This document shows, piece by piece, positions 54,509 to 63,910 of a stretch of 64,000 nucleotides of DNA (position 1 is the stretch's first letter; every line of letters starts with the position of its first letter). The position numbers and the translations under genes are program-made. The notes under the pieces are model-generated. The model was not told the DNA's origin and did not search any database. It was given only the letters and a program-made list of their open reading frames with translations. The DNA is from an uncultured Prevotella sp. (lineage in GTDB: Bacteria; Bacteroidota; Bacteroidia; Bacteroidales; Bacteroidaceae). The stretch spans positions 62,001 through 126,000 of the forward strand of contig ONYZ01000001.1 in the NCBI GenBank assembly GCA_900322175.1, given 5' to 3'.

Positions 54509-56659
54509 ATGACAAAAGTAACTATAGTAAAGAACTATCGAAACGCTGAGACTCTAAAAGTTTTCGAACTCTCAGAGGTAATCAGTATGATACAGAAGTG
54601 TGAGTATGCCGAAGCTATCGACCCAGTGAGAGGTATATCGCTGCATACAGAACTTAAACGACTGGAAGACGGAAGTGTAGATGGGGCCAACAACTTTACC
54701 GATAAAGTACCTCGCATCTGCTTTGCTTCCGAAATGGAGAACCGCAACCATCAGCGTGTGCGCAAGTCGTACACAGGTTTGGTTCTGCTTGAGGTTAACA
54801 ATCTTACCAGCTTTGATGAGGCTAAGGCCATCCGACAAGGTGCTGCACTGATGCCACAAACCCTGTTGGCCTTTGTTGGAGCCAGCGGAAGGAGTGTTAA
54901 GATTGTGTGTAGAGGCGAACTGTTTGATGGCGGATTGCCTGAGACGGAAGATGACATAATGCGTTTCCACCTTAATTTATATGAGAAGGCACGCATGGTG
55001 TATAACGCACAACTAGGCGTGACCATCGACAAACTGGAGCCGCATCTGGAGCGAACCTGCTATATCGGAGCCGATAATGAGCTGTATTACAATCCATCAG
55101 CACAGCCATTCTATACAGACACGTCTGATCTGGTGAAGGCGCTGAAACCTATTCAGACAGCCAATCAGTTGCCCGACGAGATAGTACCTGGTCGCAGTCG
55201 GTTTCACTCTATGTGTGTAATCTATCAGTATAACCTCTCGAAGGCATACGATGATACTACAGGCATAGTCGACGAAGAGGAGCGTAATGAGTTGATTATC
55301 ATTCGTCTGGCAGAGTATTGTCGTGAGTCAGGGCTGGATATGGCCTTCTGTCGTCATCGCACTCTGATGAGTCTCACGTTTGGCAAATACCCTGATGTGG
55401 TTGACAAGACCTTTGAGAATGCCTATCGTGCGGAACACGAAAAGCAGTACTATAAGCGCAAGAATATAACTCGTCCGCTGAAGAATATCCCTGCCGAGAC
55501 GCTGATGATGATGAAGATAGACATCTTTCTGAATGCCAACTACGAACTGCGTAAGAATGTAATGCGTGGCGTGGCCGAATATCGTATGAGGACTGGACTG
55601 GGGTTCGCATTCCAAGACCTTACCACCGAAGCACGCAACTCTATCACTATCAACGCCTTGTCGCAGGGCATCAAGTGCTGGGACAAGGACATTATGCGAT
55701 ATGTTAACTCTAACGATATCACTCTGTACGACCCCATGGACGATTTCCTGGAACATCTGCCCAAATGGGATGGTAAGGACCGTGTAGAACCGTTGGCACG
55801 ACGAATAAAGACCGGCTATGAGGAGTGGCCACACCTATTTCATATATGGATGCGATCGATGGTAGCTATGTGGAAGGGTAAGGGACAGCTTACTGGTAAT
55901 GCTCTCGTACCGCTGTTGATAGGGCGTCAGGGTTGTGGCAAGTCCAGCTTCTGTAGAATCCTCTTGCCTCGCGAACAGCGTGAGTATTACAACGACCGCA
56001 TCAACTTTAAGAACGAGCACGACCTGAACCTTGGTCTCACCTCGTTCGCACTTATCAATCTCGACGAGTTCGACAAGATTACCAAGCGACAGCAGGTGGT
56101 ACTGAAGTATCTGCTATCTACATCCGACGTAAAATACCGTCCGCCTTACGGTACGGCCTATTCCAGCCATCGTCGATACGCATCGTTTATTGGTACTACC
56201 AACGAGCTTATGCCGCTGACAGACCCAACTGGTTCGCGACGATTCATCTGTGTGATGGTGGATGGCAACATCGATTTTGAGACGCCTGTGGAGTATGGTC
56301 AGCTTTATGCACAACTGAAGTACGAGGTTGAGCAACAGCGCGAGCGCTACTTCCTGACTAAAGACGAAGAAACTGCCCTGATGCACCACAATCTGCGCTA
56401 CCAGCAGATGAATGGACTTAGCGAGATGTTACTCTCGCTTTTTGAGAAGCCCGAAGGTAATCCCAAGGACAATCCAGAGAACGGCAAGTGGCTATCAGTA
56501 AAGGAAATCTCCGACCGACTAAAACAAGCCTTCAAAGGCTCCTATCAGCCCGACGAGGGTTCGCTAGTAAGAATCGGCCAATCCCTAAACCGTCCCGAGT
56601 ACCGCTTTGAGAGTGAACGCAAAACCCACGGTTGGGTATATTGGGTGAAGGAACGATAG
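54509..56659 (+). CDS. BT4734/VirE_N plus VapE-type ATPase (long form), module 2
   Basis: A 716-residue protein. Residues 1 to about 290 match the BT4734-like (VirE_N) region common in Bacteroidales VapE proteins (RKSYTGLVLLEVNNL, LAFVGASGRSVKIVCRG); some authors link such N-domains to primase-type folds, which I cannot confirm. The C-terminal VapE ATPase begins near 335 (FLNANYELRKNVMRG, matching the start of the short protein at 6.1-7.3 kb) and has Walker A GRQGCGKSS near 471-479, INLDEFDKI near 515 and TGSRRFICV near 575. A primase-helicase-like role in DNA replication of a mobile element is the family expectation. It lies between the xylan enzymes and the SusCD operon. Confidence 0.85.
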   Translation: MTKVTIVKNYRNAETLKVFELSEVISMIQKCEYAEAIDPVRGISLHTELKRLEDGSVDGANNFTDKVPRICFASEMENRNHQRVRKSYTGLVLLEVNNLTSFDEAKAIRQGAALMPQTLLAFVGASGRSVKIVCRGELFDGGLPETEDDIMRFHLNLYEKARMVYNAQLGVTIDKLEPHLERTCYIGADNELYYNPSAQPFYTDTSDLVKALKPIQTANQLPDEIVPGRSRFHSMCVIYQYNLSKAYDDTTGIVDEEERNELIIIRLAEYCRESGLDMAFCRHRTLMSLTFGKYPDVVDKTFENAYRAEHEKQYYKRKNITRPLKNIPAETLMMMKIDIFLNANYELRKNVMRGVAEYRMRTGLGFAFQDLTTEARNSITINALSQGIKCWDKDIMRYVNSNDITLYDPMDDFLEHLPKWDGKDRVEPLARRIKTGYEEWPHLFHIWMRSMVAMWKGKGQLTGNALVPLLIGRQGCGKSSFCRILLPREQREYYNDRINFKNEHDLNLGLTSFALINLDEFDKITKRQQVVLKYLLSTSDVKYRPPYGTAYSSHRRYASFIGTTNELMPLTDPTGSRRFICVMVDGNIDFETPVEYGQLYAQLKYEVEQQRERYFLTKDEETALMHHNLRYQQMNGLSEMLLSLFEKPEGNPKDNPENGKWLSVKEISDRLKQAFKGSYQPDEGSLVRIGQSLNRPEYRFESERKTHGWVYWVKER

Positions 56660-56670
56660 TGTATAAAAGA

Positions 56671-56702
56671 GCCAAAAAGAGGATGCGCATTTGCACATCC
56701 TC
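56671..56702 (-). terminator. Terminator of the SusCD operon (minus strand)
   Basis: An 11-bp stem with one mismatch (56679-56689 with about 56691-56702) is followed on the minus strand by TTTTTGGC. It also follows the vapE-like gene 2 stop. Confidence 0.7.
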
Positions 56703-56726
56703 CTAATATTAGATAGTTATCGAAGT

Positions 56727-59052
56727 TTACTTAACAACGTACTTCTTTCCGCTCTTAACTACGATACCCTTGAAGTCCTTAGTAACACGCTGACCAGCGA
56801 GGTTGAAGATAGCCTCATTGTTCTTAGCAACATTCTCCTTCAGACTGATGATACCAGTTTCTGTACCAAACTGACGTGGGTTAGTACCAGCACCCTCCTT
56901 AACGAAGAAGTTCTTTGTACCCTCTGCATCAATCAGGTTCTCTGTTGTCTTGCCTTCCTCATCAGATGTCAGATACCACTGGAAGTCCTTCAGCTCATAG
57001 TTACAAGCTTCCTTAATTTCAGCCATATTGAATGCGATAGACTGGATAGAGATTTCTGCACCATCCTGACCAGCAGGGATCTCCCATGTCTTACTGAACT
57101 CAACCCAATCTTCTGTGAAGGTCACATCACCAATGGCATTCCACCAAATGTAAGCACCAGGTGCACCATGAAGCTGTGTTGTTGTCTTAGCTCCCTTGTT
57201 AGCCTTATACGAGAACTTGAGAGTTACATTTTCACCTGTCTTAACCTCACGGTTTGCAACAATGAAGAACTGGTTATCCCAAGGCTGACCAGGAGTTGCT
57301 GGTACTTCAATTTCAGCAGCTTTAGCTTCAGCCTCGGTGTACTCTCTCTCCTGACCCTTAACAGTAACTTCTGTTGCGTTAGTAACTACATCAACAAGTT
57401 CCTTCTCAATAATCTCTTCACCCTCAATCCAAGTGAAGCAAATCTCAGCAGTGGTTGTGTCTGCCTCAATCTTCCAAACACCAGCTACAGGGAGCTTAAT
57501 CTTAGCCTGGCTCTTGGCCTCATAGCCCATCCAATCGGCATTCTTAACAGTACCCTTAGCGCTAACAGTTGCACTATTAAATGCAGACTTATCACCACGA
57601 ACGGTTGAAATCATCACCTCATTAACCCATGAAGATTCATCGCCCTGCTTACCTACTACAGCGTACAGAACCTTTCCTTCTTCATCCTCTGGATCCAGAA
57701 CAAATTCCTTAGCGCCATTAACATCATAAGCAGGAGCACCGTCTCTTGTATCTGTAGCAGCAACGAAGAGACCTTCATCAAGTTTCAATACCTCCCAAGA
57801 GAGATCGTCGAAATAGAATACATTAGGCGTACGGCCATTAGTTTCGTCAGAGGTCAGGTTGAATGCGAGAGATGCACCGCCACCTGTGTTAGAATCGAAG
57901 TCAATTGTCTTGTTGAATTCCTGCCACTGGTCAGTGAAGCTAACATCACCAAATGCATTCCAGTAGAGATAAATAGAAGGATGCTCAGTATGAATCTGTG
58001 TACCAACATTACAAGCATGATCAGCCTTATAACGGAACTTTACTCTAATCTTTGTACCAGCCTTCCAAGTCTTAGGAGACTGAATCCAGAACTGGTTAGA
58101 CCATGCAATAGAAGCAGCATCATCACCAATTTGGTTAATCTGATCCACATGAACAGCAAATACGTGGTTGCTTTCATTTCCTGCTTCTGCCTCAATATCA
58201 GAAGGATATGGACGAGCTCGAGGGCTATCAGTAGTAATAGCCTGAGCCTGATCATCATAGTTGCGTCCCATTGTCAAAGACCATGCACAGATTTCACCAG
58301 CACGATTACCTCTCCAGTTAGCGTTGATACCATCAGTCTCCTCAAGAGCCCATGCAGGCCATGCTCCGAACTCAGCATCACCAACATATTTACCATCACC
58401 CTCAGGTGCAGCAGCGTTACCATTATCTGTAATCATCTGGAGCCAAGTCTGTACAACACCTTCCTCCTGCTCGTGAGAAACGGTAAGACTCTTCCATTCA
58501 ATGATAGCAGTGGTAGTACCAGGCTGAGCAACAAGGAAACTAGAAGTTACAGGAATACCTGCGTAATTCCACTCTACCACTACGAACTCATCACTTGCTG
58601 GAATAGAAACATCACATGCTACAGTATTGCCATCACCCCAGTTACCCATGTTAACGTTGATGGTGCATGCCTCTGAAGCCTTAACCAATGCCTTAACAGT
58701 ATAATTACCTCCTACCTCAGTTGGAATACCATCAGCAATGAAATACTGGTGCCAATATGGGCCAGCACCTGTTACCTTCTGATACTCTGTTCCATTATTG
58801 GTCTTAACAGTAGCTTCAGATGTCTCTCCATCTTTCCATTTGGCGTCACCATCACCATCAAGATCTGCCTGTGTTGCATACCTGTAGTTAGCACCAAAGT
58901 CGGTCATGACACCGTCAATCCACTCTGGTACATACCCCATTACATAGAATGGGAAACCATTGTAAGTTGAATAGTCAACAGTCTTGTCGACTATCACCTC
59001 ACCTGCTTTTGCTCCCAAGAAACAAAGCAATAAGTGTAAATAGTTTCTTCAT
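56727..59052 (-). pseudogene. Secreted two-CBM protein with frameshifted signal peptide
   Basis: The mature part is open from 59030 down to the stop at 56727 (about 765 residues). The proper start, ATG at 59052, encodes MKKLFTLIALFLGSKSR and then hits a stop, because the frames differ by one base. Removing one base near 59010 (GGGAGCA to GGGGCA) would restore a standard signal peptide (...ALFLGAKAGEVIVDK). The protein has two similar beta-sandwich carbohydrate-binding-like domains (FWIQSPKTWKAGTKIRVKFR and FFIVANREVKTGENVTLKFS) and a type-IX-like tail (IFNLAGQRVTKDFKGIVVKS). It is the last gene of the SusCD operon and was probably a surface glycan-binding protein. It may be a true mutation, a phase variant or a sequence error. 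Confidence 0.75.
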
Positions 59053-59126
59053 AATTTAAAGAATTTAGTTAATAATAAAGTGAATTAAAAAAAATATAAT
59101 AATAAAAATTATTATTTCTAGAGACT

Positions 59127-59166
59127 GGAGTTGGGGGAGTCAGAGAAGTTAAACCTCCCTAACTCC
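59127..59166 (-). promoter_or_regulatory. Intercistronic hairpin between GH10-like and CBM genes
   Basis: On the minus strand GGAGTTAGGGAG pairs with CTCCCCCAACTCC around a 15-base loop. No T-tract follows directly, so mRNA processing or partial termination are both possible. Confidence 0.5.
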
Positions 59167-59180
59167 TTTACCCCATATTG

Positions 59181-60869
59181 TTACTTTCCACTGAGCGCTT
59201 TGCAGAATGCCTCGTAGGTAGCAGTACGAACCCAGTCCTTGGTTTGAGTATCAATAGACCAAAGACCTACAGGGTCGTTAGTATCAGGCATACTGCCCTT
59301 ACAGATACCAGCCTGCTTGTCACTCGAAATCTTGCTCATATAGCTCTTAATGACGTATGCATAGAAGTCAGCGAGCTTCTGACGCTGAGCGTCTGTAATA
59401 TCCTTGGCTGTCACACTGTTACCATCAGCATCCTGATACTTGATATCGAAGTTAGAGACACGGATGAGCTTGCCTGTAGAATCAAGGTTCGTCAGCATAT
59501 TGTCGAGTGCTGTTACAGTAGCCTGCTGCTTAGTTTCATCCTCACTATAAGTAAGGTTCAGCTTAGCGTCAATGCCTTCGATTTTAGCACCTTTAGCGTC
59601 CCAGATACCTAACCAATAAATCAAGCTTTGGAATTTCTTCTGCTCCTCAAGACCAGTCTCACTGATGAAGAATTTCAACTCGTTAGGATCGCCCTGATAC
59701 TTCTGGTATGCATTACGTGCAGCAGTTGCTACCGTCGGAGCATAGTTCTCGCTACCAAAGATGTCCTGCCAGAAGATTTGCTCGGCTTTGCCCTCTTCAT
59801 CCTTAGCAGCATGCTTGAGGTCATAGATACCCTCCTCCACTTCAGCCTTTGCATCTATGGGCTCGTCAATCAAGTTGAAGGTCTTGATACAGCCTGCATT
59901 GTTTCTCATCAGAGCTTCACACCATGTATTGATTGCATAGTGAATGGTGTCATTAACCTCCTGCGCAGTCTGATCGCGATGGTTGTCAGGATAGTAGCCC
60001 ACCTCCACGCTTTCGATATAGAGCTCTGCAGAACGCATTGACTCGATTCTCAGGTAACCATCAGTTTCGCCTTCAGCACTGCGGCACTCCACTTCAAACT
60101 TAGTCTTTTTACCAGCACCACCCTTAACAGTATACTTACCATCGGTACTCTGAGGATTAGATATCTTGTTGCCAGAGAAAGTGATATTGAAGGACGCATC
60201 CTTGTCGGCATTAGCATAGAATACAATGGTGTATTTGTTGAGAGGACTAACGGTAAATCCATCAACTATGCGTACTTTGGTATCCTTACCAACATAGAGC
60301 TGGTTCTTGCCATTACGCTGCTTAATCTGAGCTGTACCTTTCGTTCCTTCTTTACCAGGAAAGTTTCCTGCGTCCATAGTGCTGAAGTCAACAGTCTTTT
60401 CCTCGATAAAGTCAACGATAATCTCAATTGGAGACGTAAGATATTTAAACCAATCGTCTGGCTGGTTGCTATTGGCAGCAATAGGACTACCAAACACAGT
60501 GGCCCCAATCTCCTTCGCATGTGACACCATGGTGTTCATGCTGATGAAGTTCATCGAACCTTTAGCATTAATAATTTTACCTGACATCAAATCGGTGCCG
60601 AAGTAGACGTCATCGAAGTTGGACATGGCTGCTGCATGATACAAAGCCTGGTCATTGAAGTCCTTTAGCTTGATCTGAGTACCAAGCGACATATTAGGAT
60701 GTGCGCTCCTGTCAAGATACGACTTGACTGGTCCCAGGTCCGTATACTGTGGAACCACCGACGGATCCGGTTGAGATTTGAAATTATCTACGTCATTATA
60801 GTCTGCACAGGAAACAGTAAATGCACCTGCTACCATCATCAAGAGACTATTTCTAAAAATCTTTTTCAT
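59181..60869 (-). CDS. GH10-like lipoprotein lacking the nucleophile (probable glycan-binding pseudoenzyme)
   Basis: A 562-residue lipoprotein (FTVSC21). GH10 landmarks can be followed in order: SNFDDVYFGTDLMSGK for the VTAENAMKW region, GSPIAANSNQPDDW for GHTLVWHSQxPxW, then a CBM-like insert (about 148-295), FNLIDEPID for the acid/base WDVVNEA (Glu336 kept), EGIDAKLNL for DGIGxQxH, VSNFDIKY for ITELDI, and LWSIDTQTKDW near the end. The nucleophile Glu is replaced by Asn473 and the active-site His/Trp residues are lost, so xylanase activity is unlikely. It most probably binds xylan at the cell surface for the SusCD pair. Automatic annotation may call it a xylanase. Confidence 0.7.
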   Translation of the reverse strand: MKKIFRNSLLMMVAGAFTVSCADYNDVDNFKSQPDPSVVPQYTDLGPVKSYLDRSAHPNMSLGTQIKLKDFNDQALYHAAAMSNFDDVYFGTDLMSGKIINAKGSMNFISMNTMVSHAKEIGATVFGSPIAANSNQPDDWFKYLTSPIEIIVDFIEEKTVDFSTMDAGNFPGKEGTKGTAQIKQRNGKNQLYVGKDTKVRIVDGFTVSPLNKYTIVFYANADKDASFNITFSGNKISNPQSTDGKYTVKGGAGKKTKFEVECRSAEGETDGYLRIESMRSAELYIESVEVGYYPDNHRDQTAQEVNDTIHYAINTWCEALMRNNAGCIKTFNLIDEPIDAKAEVEEGIYDLKHAAKDEEGKAEQIFWQDIFGSENYAPTVATAARNAYQKYQGDPNELKFFISETGLEEQKKFQSLIYWLGIWDAKGAKIEGIDAKLNLTYSEDETKQQATVTALDNMLTNLDSTGKLIRVSNFDIKYQDADGNSVTAKDITDAQRQKLADFYAYVIKSYMSKISSDKQAGICKGSMPDTNDPVGLWSIDTQTKDWVRTATYEAFCKALSGK

Positions 60870-60887
60870 ATTCTAAGCCTCCTATTA

Positions 60888-62018
60888 TTATTGTACATAC
60901 TTGGGTGAGAAAAACTGTTTCTGGTTAGACTCACGAGTCTGAACAACCATTGTATCAGTAGTAACCACCTGAATATCCTTGTCAGCGAACTGAACATTGT
61001 AATTCAGACGGAGAATGTCACGTGAAACAGGCTTCTGGTTCATGCTACCCCACTGATAATCCTTATATTCTGCCTTATCAGTTCCCTTCTCGATGAACTC
61101 ACCAGAACCTGTTGCTGTTACGTTCTCATCATTGGTAGAAATAGAGCACTGATTGCCATTGAACGTAAGGATGAGGTTACAAGAAACTGAAGCACCTGAA
61201 GTCTTGAACGAAACAGGGAAAATAGCCTGCGACATGTTCTTAGTCGTGATGCTGCAAACCTCGTCATTGGCATTTACAGGATTCTCCTTGTAATGTTCCA
61301 GGTCAGAATTTACAAGAGACATATCCTTTCGAACGATGGTGGTCGACTCACCTTTCTCGGTCACATTGTCAACACCACGGCGGATATACTTGGCATCCCA
61401 AGGGTTGATATACTTTACACAGTACAGCACATAATCCTTGGCCAAAACTTCCCAATACGAAAGATTTGTACGAGAAGGAGTGGTACCTGCACGTGGTGTG
61501 CCGGTGAGGATATGATCGATACCATTGGCTTTAGTCATCACAAGAGGAATGACGTATGTATTCTCAACAGCTTTAGGATCGTTGAAGAAAGCGTCGGTGA
61601 ACTGCACCTCCACATAGCCACGAGCATCCCCATTATAAGGAATCTGGTTGGATGCCAACTTGTAGTATTCTGTCGGCATAGGCAGTACGGGGGTAAACGG
61701 GTTTCCGCCATCGTCCACAAACCAAAGGTTGTCGCAGAGTGTAGGATCAACGACAATATCTACCGTTGCATTTCGTCCGCCGTATGCTCCACCCATAGTT
61801 GACCATATCTGGCACTTGTGCTCGTTGTCAATCGTATTGTCGTAGATATCGTTACCCAATATAAGTGTACGTATCGGGTACTGGTAGGCGAAGTAGGCTG
61901 TGGTACCTCCTTCATAGTCTGGGAAATCCTTGTCTGCATTATAGCAGGACACGCAAGTGAGCGAAAGTGCCCCCATGACTACTCCATATATACTATTCTT
62001 AAGTTTCATCATCTTCAT
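60888..62018 (-). CDS. DUF1735-type surface lipoprotein of the SusCD operon
   Basis: A 376-residue lipoprotein with the lipobox CVSC near residue 25. The N-terminal half (TAYFAYQYPIRTLILGND; NATVDIVVDP; YVEVQFTDAFF) matches DUF1735 as found beside SusD genes; the C-terminal half resembles DUF5627, seen in xylan loci (from memory). Such proteins replace SusE/SusF as glycan-binding outer-membrane lipoproteins. It lies 42 bp after SusD, with an A/T-rich tandem repeat in the gap, and 18 bp before the GH10-like gene. A start a few codons later (ATG of MKLKNS) is also possible. Confidence 0.8.
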   Translation of the reverse strand: MKMMKLKNSIYGVVMGALSLTCVSCYNADKDFPDYEGGTTAYFAYQYPIRTLILGNDIYDNTIDNEHKCQIWSTMGGAYGGRNATVDIVVDPTLCDNLWFVDDGGNPFTPVLPMPTEYYKLASNQIPYNGDARGYVEVQFTDAFFNDPKAVENTYVIPLVMTKANGIDHILTGTPRAGTTPSRTNLSYWEVLAKDYVLYCVKYINPWDAKYIRRGVDNVTEKGESTTIVRKDMSLVNSDLEHYKENPVNANDEVCSITTKNMSQAIFPVSFKTSGASVSCNLILTFNGNQCSISTNDENVTATGSGEFIEKGTDKAEYKDYQWGSMNQKPVSRDILRLNYNVQFADKDIQVVTTDTMVVQTRESNQKQFFSPKYVQ

Positions 62019-62022
62019 AATT

Positions 62023-62047
62023 CTATTTCAATTTTCAATTTTCAATT
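62023..62047. repeat. A/T-rich tandem repeat upstream of the DUF1735 gene
   Basis: Three TTTCAATTT-type units directly before the start codon of the downstream gene (minus strand). Confidence 0.65.
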
Positions 62048-62060
62048 AGCGAAGCGACTA

Positions 62061-63875
62061 TTACTCCCATCCCTTGTTTTGGGTGAGATTACTCCACTTG
62101 AGGATTTCACCCCTAGGAATCGGGCCATAATGCTGATAAGAATTGTCAAACACACGATCTTCTACCTTTTTGATGGTGTATGTGAGGTTGTCAGGATCCG
62201 GATCCTTGTCTTGGTCTATCTTTTCAATCCATATACCATTGACGGGTTCGTCGAGTGGCAACAACCAACGACGGATATCCCAGAAACGTTTGTTTTCAAA
62301 GCAGAGCTCAATACGGCGCTCATTACGGATGAGAGACGTCATCTTGTCCTTGTCTGACTTACACTGTTCCAGATATGCATCTGTTCTTTCAGTGCTACCA
62401 GGTTCAGCTGGTGCAATACCAGCACGCTCACGAATAGCTTTGATGATATCGTAGGCAGAGTGACCGGTACCGCCATCACCCGTTGGTCCCCATGCATCGT
62501 TAGCAGCTTCAGCAAATGCCAAGAAAATTTCTGTGTAACGGATTCGAGCATAGATATGCTGCTGTAAGACCTGGTTACTTGACTGCGGATTGACATCTTC
62601 ACGGAGCAGTTTCGACATATAATAGCCAGTACGAGTAGAGGCTGATACGTTGTCGACGTTATCCTTGACCTCACCTTTACTATTAGCATATTGACCTGTT
62701 ACTATATCAATATTTCTAAACTTTGCGCCATTATAAATGATATAATGTGACAGACGTGGGTCACGGTCTGCGTATGGATTCTTTGCATCATAGCCATTGG
62801 CAGCAGTGGCAGGCATACCATTAGCCATTGGGAAAGCATCAACGAGGTTCTGAGATGGGTTGATTTCGCCTTTACCATACAATGTGGGTGGGAAATTACG
62901 GCTTTCCTGATCAGCATTCTTATGACGGTCTTCACGCCATAGGATTTCCAGCATTTCACCGCCTTCTGGCTCAAGTTTTGTTTTATTCTTATACCAGATA
63001 TAACCCTGAGGATCCATCTCCCAACCAATACGCTGGAGTACATTTGCACAGAGTTTTGCAGCCATTTCAGACGAAACACCGCTCTGCTCGCGGTATGCAG
63101 GACTGGCTGCCAACAGGGCTACCTGAGCCTTGATGGCCTCTGCAACCTTTCCTGATAACAGATTCCTTGCCTTTTCACCGAATACTAAGTTGTAATTAGA
63201 CACATTAGCACCCAATGCCCTATACTTTGCGGGAATAACATCTGCTGTAGAGATATTTTCGTATGTAAGAGGGAGTAATGCCATAGCACTATCGCAATCG
63301 GCAAAGCACTGCTGAACGCAGTCAGCAAACAGAGCGCGAGGCTGGTTGTAGTCAGAGCTACCATCTTCAGGAGCCGTCAGCAGGGGAACACCGTAAAGGA
63401 TACCATCGTCAGCATAACCTCCATGTGCCTGCAACAGATAGTAATAAAAGAGAGCACGAAGGCCAAATGCCTCACCCTTAAGACGGTCAATGAACATCTG
63501 CTGCTTAGATGCAGAACTTGGTGCCCATGATACTTTTTCTACCATAGAGAGGAAAAGATTGACATACTGGACGCCATCCTTGCACTGATCCCACTGAGAC
63601 ATCGGGTTATTGTCTGACTGCCATGTACCCAATGCCATCGTACGGTAATTGCTGGTTATATTGGTGACAGCATCATCCGTAGCGATATCAGTCTGAGTAG
63701 TAGTGAGATAGGGCATACGGTCGTAGGCGTAATTCAGCAGACCATGGACATACGCGGACTCCCCCGTCAGGTCTTCAATCTGTCGGGTGTTTTCATCTGC
63801 AGGCTCGAACATATCGTCGCAGGAGCAGAAAGCGAGGAGACCTATCAAATAGAATAAAATATTTCTTGTCTTCAT
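62061..63875 (-). CDS. susD: RagB/SusD-family nutrient-binding lipoprotein
   Basis: A 604-residue outer-membrane lipoprotein (lipobox FCSC; start set at ATG 63875, MKTRNILFYLIG). TPR-like helices and the SusD family end IRNERRIELCFENKRFWDIR are clear. It caps the SusC transporter and binds polysaccharide at the cell surface. It lies 35 bp after the SusC stop. The xylan genes to the left suggest xylan or xylo-oligosaccharides as ligand, but a different glycan is possible because the operon is physically separate. The symbol is by family. Confidence 0.95.
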   Translation of the reverse strand: MKTRNILFYLIGLLAFCSCDDMFEPADENTRQIEDLTGESAYVHGLLNYAYDRMPYLTTTQTDIATDDAVTNITSNYRTMALGTWQSDNNPMSQWDQCKDGVQYVNLFLSMVEKVSWAPSSASKQQMFIDRLKGEAFGLRALFYYYLLQAHGGYADDGILYGVPLLTAPEDGSSDYNQPRALFADCVQQCFADCDSAMALLPLTYENISTADVIPAKYRALGANVSNYNLVFGEKARNLLSGKVAEAIKAQVALLAASPAYREQSGVSSEMAAKLCANVLQRIGWEMDPQGYIWYKNKTKLEPEGGEMLEILWREDRHKNADQESRNFPPTLYGKGEINPSQNLVDAFPMANGMPATAANGYDAKNPYADRDPRLSHYIIYNGAKFRNIDIVTGQYANSKGEVKDNVDNVSASTRTGYYMSKLLREDVNPQSSNQVLQQHIYARIRYTEIFLAFAEAANDAWGPTGDGGTGHSAYDIIKAIRERAGIAPAEPGSTERTDAYLEQCKSDKDKMTSLIRNERRIELCFENKRFWDIRRWLLPLDEPVNGIWIEKIDQDKDPDPDNLTYTIKKVEDRVFDNSYQHYGPIPRGEILKWSNLTQNKGWE

Positions 63876-63907
63876 AATTATCAATTATCAATTATCAATT
63901 GTCAATT
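63876..63907. repeat. A/T-rich tandem repeat upstream of susD
   Basis: Four to five TATCAAT/TGTCAAT units fill the gap between SusC and SusD. Confidence 0.7.
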
Positions 63908-63910
63908 CCA

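Noticed and set aside
56691..57608. A 305-codon open frame opposite the CBM protein
   Set aside because: Composition is that of an antisense shadow, and the minus-strand gene belongs to a clear operon.
59181..60869. Calling this gene an active endo-xylanase
   Set aside because: The nucleophile Glu and the conserved His/Trp residues of GH10 are replaced.
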